64,000 nucleotides of DNA from Phoronis australis (Eukaryota > Phoronida > Phoronidae), in assembly GCA_002633005.1 (NCBI GenBank), contig NMRA01000380.1:369131-433130 (forward strand). Direction: 5' to 3'. Made by a program: the position numbers and the translations under genes. The notes beneath the pieces were generated by a model that saw nothing but the letters and a program-made list of their open reading frames with translations, was not told the DNA's origin and searched no databases. Shown here piece after piece: positions 40,801 to 52,800 of this stretch. The stretch's first letter is position 1. Each line of letters starts with the position of its first letter.

Positions 40801-43800
40801 ATCGAAGTTAACAGTTTACTTGGCAACAAACAAACGGATTTCAAATGAGTGAAGAGTCAACACATCACTTCAGAAGTATCACTCCACTTCCGTGACAATC
40901 AAAACTATCGGCAGGGGTCACTGCTGTGACATTGTTACGACATATTACGCCACCTTGTGATAATTTCGATGACGAAACCGTCACCCAGCCATAACTTCAA
41001 AGTCTGTTCATAACCCAAGCTACTGGGAACATTCAAGTTAGTTTGGCAGTTGTCGGAGTGCCAATATCGGATTTCACTGGATGGGAAAAGGCTCTCAAAC
41101 TCGCGATATATTTGTTAATCCTTAAAAGAACAAAAAAGCTGACAAGAGGCATAACAAAGATAAATAAAATGACAGATATGTCATTAACACTGATGAGAAA
41201 TGACCAGTCCCAAAATTTAGTGGTCATTTTCATTGATATGTCTCTTGGCGATCTACTCAAATGCTTTTCTTTGGAGGATTGAGAAATATACCGAAAGTTT
41301 GAGAGATTTTCCGTCAAAAATAGTGAACAGACACTTTGAGTGTTTAACCAAATTCGTTGACATTTTACTGAATTTATGCAGAAAATGTACCTTTGTGAAA
41401 TGGCCTGGTGTCCTGGTAGGCCAGGATACTCTTACATATGGCAAGCAGTTCACTTCCTGTCTTCCAGTCACCATGGTAACACAAAACTGTGTCACACAAC
41501 AGCTTTTGCAGAAAGTAGATTGTTGCCTAAAGAACACAATAGATGGAACCACCTTCAAGAATTGCACCACAATGACACAAAGGCAACATGCAGTAATTAT
41601 GAGTGGCGAGCAATTAAATGTGTTTGGAAGATGCACAAAATGTGAGCCTCAACAACTGTAGTATTCATGATCCACTCAAGCCATGTCAAGGTAAAACATC
41701 TCATACAAGGCGCAGAAGTAAATAAAAATAAATTTATTTCCATCAGTGAACTTTGAGAACTCACATAGGTTTACTATCAAAATATTCTTGTTACATAAGT
41801 TTCACTATGAGACAATTTTGACGACTAAGTGAAATTCTATCAATTTTTTGAAACTCAAGATACCATTATCTAACAATGAGTATCCTTTTTGATTGACTTT
41901 CTAAATGTATTTGACAGCATGTGCTTAGGCACATTTTCCAACAGTGTTTCTGTTCTGCCAAAAGCTTCCAAATGATTTAGAGTTATCAAAGTGGATTTTC
42001 AAAAATACAAAGCAGTTAGCGAAGTTGCTTGTTACACAATACAGTAAGTTACTTTCCTACTCTTATGAAAATTACAAAAATTTCTAAATGCTAAAAATCT
42101 CGTTACTATTGTCCAATAAACTATTTGTTTCTTTTTTATAAATTTCTCACCAAAGGATGAATCTTTGGCTCTTGTGAGGCCCTCTCTAGCACGGGGAGGT
42201 AAAAATGTGTAACCTGTACAGCATCACCTGGGGCTGTACTAATAATGTGCTTCACTAATCTCCGCAGCGTCTGTAGAGGTAATGCACTGGAGAACAAAAA
42301 ATGCACTCACTCCATTACAAAGATCAAATATGACATCATCAAACTCCGTATATGGCAGTTCTCTACTTTTTGCACTCAAAAATTGTCAATTACACAATTT
42401 TAATTTTCATAGACTGATTATCCCGCTACTTTAGAGGACTAAAATGTTCTTAATCTTTATTTTTGAGGAGGAAATTGACAAAATAGAATTCCACTTGTCG
42501 ACCATATTGGATGCTAAATGAGAGAACAATTACCATAGTCTCTAATCACTGCCTCAGGTGTTTAGAAAACTCAATCTAACACAGGCATGTAGTTGTTACT
42601 GGTTAAAAATGTGTTTGAAGAATCGATCCACATCCGTTCCAAATTGTAGCCATGATGTCACAAAAGTTGTCTTCATGTGTAGGTTATTTACAGATTACAT
42701 TACACAGGGACAAGATTTAACACAGCTCCTTAAATTTAGAATGTGACATACAGTACAAGCCCGAAGTAATCAGACGCAATACCATTTTCCCACCACTGAG
42801 GCCAATTCTGTTAGGAAAAATGGCTGGTAATAACTATTACGCGGACTAAATTCTTATTGCAGAATTGCTTAGCCACTTTACTAGCTATCTTGTTACGTCC
42901 CCTTCATACTCAGCCATGAGGGAAGACTGCTGATTATGAATAAGACTTCCACCCAGCCATCAGGATGGGGAATTGTGGTTAATTTTGTCTGAATACTTTT
43001 AACTTGTACTGTAGTGGATCAGTTAAAATTTCACAGTAAAAATAAATAAGGAATAGCACACAGTTATATGCAATCAGTCAATACATCTGCAATTGTGAAC
43101 ATTTCACCAATAAATATGGCCTGTGGCCACCAAACCTTATCCTGACATTTAAATTACTCATAATTTTTCTTCAAACTTTACTTCTATGAGTACTGGTAAT
43201 ACTCAAGAAATGGAGACCCCCAAAACTACTCCAGTTCCCTCAAGGTATATTCAGATTCAAGAACTATTTTCTCGAGTTACTATGGAAATCTTTGGTGCAA
43301 CAAAACAAGAAAAATAAAATTTAAGCTCATTTTTAGATGAAGCGCGCCCCACAATCCCGTTAAAAATTTTGTTTGAAGTTTCCAGTAAAAGGAGATGTGA
43401 AAAACATCACTGTCGTCTGCAAACTTTTCAAATAAGAGTTCAGGGTAGGGTCTTGTTTATCTAATGACTGTAATTTGATTAAATATATTCGCATTGCAGT
43501 GTATAAGGTGAATGTAAAAATCCTATTATATATTGAGTAATAGAGTTCAAACCATCACCAAATGTTGATATGAACACTCCATGTGCATCACATATTGCAG
43601 ATAAAGGGGATGATTACTATTTCAAACAATCTCAGTTAAGGGAAAGATGCAAGTAAACTTAAAATAGCCCTATGGGATGCATACGAATTCAGCAATGCTC
43701 TCCACAATAGGAACACACCTGTCAAGATCGTAAAAAATAACTGGCACTAGGGGGCACAGTGGCAGTCAGATTCATCCAAAAGTCGTCAACTGATGTCACA

Positions 43801-46800
43801 TCCATCGAAACTCACTAATTTCACAAAAATCCGGCAGGGGCTTAGGAGAAACAGCAGCGGATGCAAAAAAAAACAAACTGCAACTAAAGGGCGAAACTTC
43901 CAAAATCATTGTCAGCTAAGCTCCTCTCTGTAAGAACACATTTACCAAATTTTCATAACCATGCTTAGAGTGGTTTGACTGATAGAAATGGATGCCAAAA
44001 ATCACACTCAAAATAACAAAAACAGTCACTAGAAGGTGCACTCTATGTCAAATCTATCTGAAAACAATGCCCAATGCTGAAATGTGCCCATGACAGCAAC
44101 GCAAACATTGTGCATCTAGGGGTGTTAATTAGTGTCAAAAATGGAGACTAGGTGGCGAAAAATCCAACCCAAAATAGATAGATCATAACAGAAACTTGTT
44201 TAGAATACCACATTTCAATAAAAACCGTCAAAGATCTGCGAAGATGCAAACGTAAAAACTAAAATAAGTGCTTCTAGGTAGTACAGCAATAAGTCAAAAC
44301 CGTCCAATAGTCTTAGGTGACCGTAGTCACATTCATAATATAAACTTAATTCTTGTAAAACTTCACAAAGATCTTTCAAAGGTGTAAGGAGATACAGCGG
44401 AAGAAGCAAACAAGACAAAAATCACACCAGGAATCGTCACAGTTGTCAAATCCGTCCACAAATCAACGTCTTCTAATCAAGAACAAAAAGCCACTTGAAA
44501 AATAGAAATAGCTATGAGGTGATGCAAATTTACATCAAATCCATACAAAACTGGAAGACTATCATCATCTATTTAATAGAAACCGATTTGTCAAATTTCA
44601 CGAAAATTCATCCATGAACTCCGAAAATATAGAGGCAAACGGAAACAACTAAAACTGCCACTAGGGGGCACACTGGTAGTCGAATGGGTCTGAAATGCAT
44701 CACAAAATGTTGTCAGCTCCATAGGAACACGTCTGCCAAATTTCACAAAGATCCTCTAAAAGGTTAAAGAGACAGAGTCGTAGACGAAAAAACGCCACTA
44801 CCAGGCACCAATGTAGTGGAATCTATCCGAACCTCAACGTCAGACATGTCCTTCTGATCAGAAACACATCTGCCAGTTTTCACAACGATCCTCCAAGTAG
44901 TTTGGCCAATAGAAAGGCGGACGCCAAAAAAAGACTTGAAACTTAAAAATTCCCACTAGGAGGCACGCAATACATAAAATTTCTCCAAAAATGGAAAGGC
45001 ATTCTCATCACCTTAATAGAAACCTATTTGCTAAGTTTCATAAAATCCATCAATGAACTCCAAAGATACACAGGAAAACGTAAAAAATAAAAATTCGACA
45101 CACCAATCATCAGATTGGGCTGAAACTTGTCATCATCTGTTCTCAACTCCATCGAAACATATCTGCTTCACTAAGTTCCTGCAAAGGGTAACGTTGGTAC
45201 AGCCGTGGATGCAAAATGAAACAAAATCTCCAATAGAAGACGCTGTAGTAGTCAAACATGCTCAAAAATCAACGTCATCTGCAGTCTCCTCATCAGAAAC
45301 TCACCTGTCAAGTGAAGTACAAGCAGAATTCACTGCCCCAGTAGCTAGAATGACCGGTCATGATGAGGAAACGGTATTTTGTCCAAATACTTCAGTCTCT
45401 TCTGTTAGTATCAAAATAAAATCAGACAAATACAATCCACTTACCTGTCTGGGGTGTAAGCCAGCACACTTTCAATGAAGTCCAAAACGTGAGGGGAAAA
45501 CTTTGGGTGATCTGTTAACAACTTGACTAGGAAACTAAAAATAAAATGTTAAAGACAATAAAAAAACGTGATAAAAAGCTCAAACGCAAACAGTGCTGCA
45601 TTAAAATCTCTCCAATTTCAGGACACAATATGGCCGACAAGTGAACTTTTTCTTCATCATTTTTTACACGAAAGATAAGTAGCACCAAACTAAATGCTTT
45701 TCCACGTTCAAGTTTTGTCCAATAGCTACTAATCATACAATGTTGTAGAAAATTGTAAGCAGTGAAAACAGTGTTAGAAGTCTTTGAAAATGAAAGGGGA
45801 GATTTTTGGCAAATTGTTTTTTTTTACCCAAAACTATTGAGATTTTACCATAAATGCACTGAAGACATTTTTAGAAAGAGTTTAAGTCATGGTCTATTTT
45901 GTCCTACTTAATCAAAGGTTTCTATTGCGACAATCCACACTGATGAATTTGTCATTGCCGCAAAGTAACAATTCAAATAAAACTAAAGCTTAAAACAACC
46001 AATCTACGGACTCAATACCCCTCAAGGTAAGGCAAAATTTAACAGGTGTAAATACTATGAAATACTTCAGAAGAAATAAGGCAAAACTCTTGGCACTTCC
46101 TACCTTTCAATATGTTCATCAAGTGCTGCTACCTGGTGGTCAGCATGAAAGTTAAATAGCACCCTAAAGATGGCGACACTGCGGCGGCCAGCAGCACCAT
46201 TCAATGCAGGCTTGTGAAGGCACACCAAGGCATCCATCAACAACTTCCATGAGGAATCGTCTGAAAATATTGGAAAACCATAAAACACTATTATTAACTG
46301 ACAAACCTAATAACAAGATAACAGAATAACAGTTGACAATGCCCTTCTAATTACATGAGTCTCTGATAGAACAGATGAGTCACTTGTTTTTCACTGCTGA
46401 GGGTATCGCCAAATTCAATTCCTATAAAGGTACCCGCAAACAAAGATGAAGTATAGAATGGAACAGGATGCGATTTAATTTCCTATTTGCTGCATTTTGA
46501 ACAAATACTTTCACTTAAGATGCATTTCATCCAAAAATTAGATTAGACCTGTTGCTATGTAGTGTTTTCTTGAGCAGCTAAACAATGTGAAATGCAGCTT
46601 TTAAGTCACTAAAAACCATGTTCTGGATGTTAAAACCGTCAATTTTCTTCAGAGTCATAACGGCTCTTCCAGGGCAATGTATGCATCAATTTCCTTTGTT
46701 TCAACTAATGAGTTTCAATAAATTGCCTGGAATTCCCCCTGATGGTCATACTAAGTTAGCAATTGAAAGGAACCTGTCATGACCACTATTTTAACAGACC

Positions 46801-49800
46801 TGGTCAGAAGCAATAACGACCTGTCAATTCTCCTCTAAAATAGAGATCAATTTTAATAAGGAATCAGATCAGATTAATTTTATCTGACCTTAAGTGACCT
46901 CAAGAAAAGTTTGTTTTTACAGAAGATGAGGGTTTATTGCCCCTTTAAAAAGTGCTGAAGAATGCAATATAAAGCATGAACGTGTTGTATACCTTGACGT
47001 GGAGAGTGTTTCATTGTTGTGCTGATTATCTGCAGTTTCTTAACCTGCTCGTCAGCGCAGTCGAATATGCGAGGGAAGAGGGACGAGGAGTCCAGATGAG
47101 TAAGCAGCTTGTCTCTGTCATCGCCAATCTGACATACAAGAGTGTGGAATCCAATAACAGACAAAGAACCTCTTTGATCTTGTTTCAGTGTGATTCCACA
47201 GTATTTGTCTCCTCCGTTAACGCACAAAAATACTAACAGAATACGTTTCCAAAAGACGACTGCTATATCTTCACTATAAAGAGACAACAACTGTGGAGTT
47301 GACTAGACCATCAAACTGAACGAATACTCGATTATTTGACATTTTTTCGTTGTAATGGAGTAAGCAAGCACAATGAAACACAGTTATTAATAAATAAGTT
47401 TATTATACAACAAAGAAGCGATAGCTGGCTTCCTGGTGCCCTCCTTTTTCCCTTCCTCCCCCCTCCCTCGATGTCAATGCTGCCAGTTGTGTTCACAACT
47501 GTCAACATGGCCATGAATAATGGCATTCCACCCAGCTTAATATCGTAACAGCTCTTGAAACACTCAAGTGAAACTATTATATCTACAAAACGTTGTTGCT
47601 GTACATTTACCTTTCTGTCCATAAATGCCTTGATCCACTCCAGGTAGAGTAAACATTCAGCCACAGTTAGGCAGGGGCTGTTAGATGCCAGCACAAGCCG
47701 CTGGTGTAGTTCATTGCTTTCACTGTCAGAGAACAGGTCACTACCAAATCGTAGCTGAAAAGGAGATAGTAAGCCTGGATTGCTATCAGGTTCTTCCACA
47801 GACGGCAGTCACTTGAAGCTATGTATAGTGAAGATCACGGCAAGATCTGTGAACCTTGAAGTGAGGTTGAGCGTGCACAATTTGGCCTCACAATTAATGA
47901 TGCTACTATGTTGAGACAACAACTTGAGCTCACAACTAATGACGCTACTATGTTGGGACACACACAATTTGGGCTCACAACTAATCACGCTACTATGTTG
48001 GGACATATACAATTTGAGCTCACAACTAATCACGCTACTATGTTGGGATCGCACAACTTGGGCTCACAACTAACGACGCCACTACATTGGAACACGTGCG
48101 TATTTCAATTGACCTTTTTGCTGATACTGAAAATCAATGCAGGCACATCCCAAAGCAGATCAAGGTCAAAAATCATCAATTTCAAAATAAAAAGTAAACG
48201 AAGTTAGCACCAAAAACCAGAGGTCCAGTGTACGGTAAAAATTCTATGGTTTGGACAGCCTTCAAAGTTTGGGACACAAAAACTCAAGCAGTAACTGAAT
48301 CCTCTTCATTACAAAGTTACTCTAGATACGTCTGAAAATAGAATAGTCCTTGTCCCAGATTTTGAGAATCAATTTGATGTCTGTTATTCAGTGGAAAAAT
48401 GGTTCTCAAACTGTAGGAGTATAACATGTTCTTACCATATCTTGTTCTTACCTTGAGCTTAAACAAAAGATGTAGCAGTGGTAGGTTTGTAGTAGGCAGA
48501 TACTTCAAGACAAGGGATTTGAATATCTGGAACAAAGAAAAAAACATAGCTATGAACTCACATATTGTCATCATGTCGTGAACACATCCACTACCACAAG
48601 AAACTGTAGGAACATGGCATTTATCCACCTTCACTATTACAGGGCTTCTATTGTGAGTCAGCATGCGTGAATAATTGGCTGATAAGCCACCTATGGAACT
48701 ACTTTTGGCTGAATGGATGACCAGGCAATAAAATAATAGCCAAGACCAGTTAACTAATGCAAAAAGAATAATGTCGTAGCATCACCTAGCCTTGGTGGAA
48801 AGCTGTATACTGTATTGGCTCTAATAAACTCTTAGAAAAATTAATTTCACGGGGAGGGGACGCTTATTGTAGCCTATGCCAGTTGAAAACTGGTTTCCGA
48901 AACGGGTACAATCGGAAGCTAGGATTCATCAAATTTACGCTCTGTGACGTATTTGTAGCCTATGACAGTCTTTCTACAAAATTATGGTGCATTGCTATCA
49001 AACTTCGTTGTTAAATTACGATCATTTTTCAAAAAATTGTGCTGAAATCCTAGGTAAAAAACTTGCCGACTGATACGTCGCTGAATCGCGATCGTCGATA
49101 GGAAAACTTGAATTCTTGAATAAAAATATAGTTTCGACTCAACAAATTACCTGAAATCTTCCTTATGTTTAACAATTTTTTAAGTTCATGTGGAGTACAG
49201 ATTAATTGCAATTAAGTCCAAAACTGTGCTACATCGTACCCCACAACACGAGAAAAATCTCTGGATGAAAACACAGTCATGTTGTTGTCACGTGACGTTT
49301 GTTTTGAAGTTCGTCTGCGTATGAGAGTGAGTGCGTGTGCGGGTCATCGACGACAGACTTTTTTGTTACAAAAGGCGGAGGATTATGCAAGAAAATGTCG
49401 TTTACTAGATTGTTTTTCACTTAAACGGCTGCAACGTGCAAGGTGAGTACTGGTTAACTCACAGATTTTGTGTGCACAGGCCGACGGTCGTTAGCTCTAC
49501 CATGGAGTAAAACATTAATAGTCCAAGGCTCGATCTACATGTCGGGGACGAGGTGATGAGATGACGAGGTGAACTACTCGAGCTGTGTGAAATTTCTGGG
49601 TCTAACGGAGACACTGACGCAGTGGTCAGCCAGCTCACTGTATCAAGACTATAGTCAAAATCCAAATTCGTTTTATCGTGTCCCTGTCAATAATAACGGC
49701 ATGCTAAAGTTTCTTAATGATCGTACTTCAGGAACATAACAATCACATGTTTTGTACACATACGCGCACGCCACAGATCACAACTCGGAAATTTCCGTTT

Positions 49801-52800
49801 GACGGATGACAATGAATGAGCACAATGAAATTAAACAATGTCATTTTACAGCTTGTAAGATTCATAATAAACGTATTTTGAATATTGCAATGCATGTGTT
49901 CCAAAATCTAAATAACTTGGGTCCTATATTTTTGTATTCGTGCGCGCCGAATGAAAGTAATCGTGAATGTTGCTGTGTTGCAAAATCTCTTATCTTGGGC
50001 CGATTTGAAAAATTCTAAGTTTTACTCATATTTGTCTTTGCTCCTCTTTTCAAATATTACAATAAAAACCACGTAAAACTATCTCCATAAAAAGTACAGT
50101 CTGCTAGCAAGATTGTAATCAGCTGATCATATCCGCATGAGCGAAGCCAATTATCCTTGCTCCTGACTCGATGACTAGAGCAGCTTTGCGGCATCCCTTT
50201 GATCGTGAGCCGAGCGCGACTCAGCCAAGGTGGATAAATACGGTCTAGTTCAATCTGCCAAACCCCACCGTTTACCCTGATAGGTGGGGTTTGGGCCAAT
50301 CTTATTTAGTGGGAATGTTTATAGCATGATATAGAAATGCTTGACATTGCCAAAATGGCAATTTTTAATTCTCAGACTTACTCCAGTGCTAAAAATAGAA
50401 TCCAAATTCTACTATGGGCTAATTTTTTGTTGGAGATGCCATCTAGCACATTTAGCAGAGTGACAGAGAGACCCCACCCGCAAGTCAACTTTCCTCAAGC
50501 ACTTCTGATTGGCCATTGTGGACGTATGTGCCACAATATATATTGAAATGAGGTTGAATTTAAGGTTCACTGGTTTTCAATGAAGGATCAGCATGCAATT
50601 ACAAATAATGTTTGTGTTACGCTTATTAAAAAAAAACATTTCAGAATCATTTTGGAGAAAAGCACTCAAATCACTGGCAGATCTAGGATAATGGACAAAG
50701 AAGAGGCATTCATACTAGTCATAAAAATGGTATGCCACCACCGAAAGCTGTTTGACATGGAAAGAGGGGGCCCCTAAATCTGCCAAAGTTGACAAGTCAT
50801 ATGCAAGGAAGAAACGCCTTGATAAACCTACTGAGGGTGAGAGATCGGGAGTTATCTCCACAATGTCAGCCATGATGAGTGCCAAGTTCACAACACAAGG
50901 TGTAGTCAGCATGGGACATAACTCCATGATATCTGATGTGACACGTTTCAGTTCCTGTGTATCAACCTCCTCAGATAAACACTCTTGAAGACTTTGTTGT
51001 TTCACCAAATTTGAGGAGTTTTTCACATGAGGGGGTATCGTCAGAGGCTGCACAAAGAGAAGAATAAGAAATGGATACAAAGAGTTCCCTAATGCTAAAA
51101 TGCAGACTTTGACAAAATGAAGTAAACAACAAATACAAAACTAACGCTTTCCCCTCGACATATCAATATGTCTATGAGCACGAGACGAAAATTTTCAAAA
51201 ATTTCCCAAAGAACATATTAGGTTACAATCAGCACACAAACTAAGTTCCTGTTAATGCTTGAAGTTATGCTGAAAATAGCATTAAGTTACGTAAAACATT
51301 GAGAACGTCTGCACAACAAAGGGGCTAAAGTTAACCGTCCTTTCATTACAACTTTTGACTTAGAGTGCTAAACATTATGGAATACGTTACTTTGAAATTG
51401 TTCTTTAGTCACCAAGGAGATATCGTTGTCATATGCTGACAATGTTGATGTAAACATCTTATTTCATTTACCATGCAAAATGACAATAAGCATACCTTGA
51501 AAGGTTCAATCCTGTTGCATAGCAAGTCATTTATCAAGTTGACATTAGGGGTCTCTGTTGTAACATGTTGGACAGCATTCCGCAATGCGGTGACAAACAG
51601 GATTGCGTAATTTTGAAAGGCTTTCGTATTCTCCTTTCGGCAAATCTGGTTAAAATGTTCCAGCTTGCGGATGAAAATCCCCTGAAGGGAAGATAACATT
51701 TTGTTAGATTTTCACACATGAGTACATTGTAATCACTTCATCATTATAAAATCAAAAAGAAATGAAGAGCTGCTTCGAAGCTGCCTTCTGCCAAACTTCA
51801 GATTTTGACTATGCTCTGTTAAACTGGTCTCTGTACTCATGTTAGACGAGATTTCTTGACTTGGAAAGAACTAGTAATTCATTGCTTGATTCCATGCTCA
51901 GCAATAAAACTGACACGCTGTTACAAGCCAAAGTCTTGAGCTTGGAGAGTTTTACGTAGAATTCGGTTTCTCGAGAGCAAAGCAAATCATGTGAGTGAAA
52001 AAGAAGTGTTTTTTTTTCAGAAGCTCACTAGATCACGCTACTGAACAACTGTGTGCAATCACTCCATTCTAGACACTAAGCTCTTTACAACATGGTCTGC
52101 AATACGCCAATATTTTATTTGACACTTGTATGCGAAGTCCTACATGAATGTAGCTGACTACTACCTTACTATCTTCAAAACTCATGTGTGTATGTCTCAA
52201 CTGGACAGGGAGATTTCCGCCAAGTAAGGCGAAATTTGACTTATGACAAAATCTCAATAATTTGACACAAACTGGTTGATGTTGTTTTCAGCAAATGTGT
52301 TTATTAATGATTGTTCCCTCATGAATTTTTGAACAACTAGCTTTGTGCCCTCCAGATGGAGCTATAAAATGATCCCTCATCTCTTGTATTTGTGCAATGC
52401 ACACGGTGGGTGCATACAAGTACACGACAAATTAAAGTACAGTAATCAGACAAAATGCCGTTTTCTTGAAAAGAAAGCTAATTCTGGGAACAGTGAAAAA
52501 TAGATGGTAATAACAATTACGAGGGTAAAAATGGCTTAGCATTCATACTATCTTGCTTGTTAATGCCCCTTTATTGTCAGTCACAAGGGCAGACGGTAAT
52601 GGTCTAATATAAAGTGCCCGAATTTTGAGAATCAGTTTTCCCAACTAAATAACGGGCATCAAACTGGTTCTCAAAATGAGGGCATATTATATCAGACTAT
52701 TGCTGGGACGACTCCTCTGACAATGAATTTTGCTTCCGCCCAGATATCATAACGGAGAATTCCGGGTCATTTTGTATGAATACTATTGGCTTGTACTGCT

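Larger units (their letters stand above)
39793..42150. other. AP5B1 intron downstream of the nested gene
   Basis: It holds a dispersed repeat at 40790-41035 and a plus-strand open frame at 41233-41661. The Cys-containing end of that frame may be a paralogue of the nested gene's exon 2 (separate entry). Nothing else is supported. Confidence 0.4.

Noticed and set aside
41033-41317. Minus-strand frame with a hydrophobic stretch ([17 protein letters not shown])
   Set aside because: It runs into the dispersed repeat at 40790-41035 and has no start, splice or homology support.
47876-48095. CRISPR-like array
   Set aside because: Units are contiguous with no unique spacers and the context is animal intron; it is a minisatellite.
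50057-50299. Minus-strand frame ending in the palindrome region
   Set aside because: No acceptor or donor and no match to AP5B1 between its exons at 50832 and 48526.
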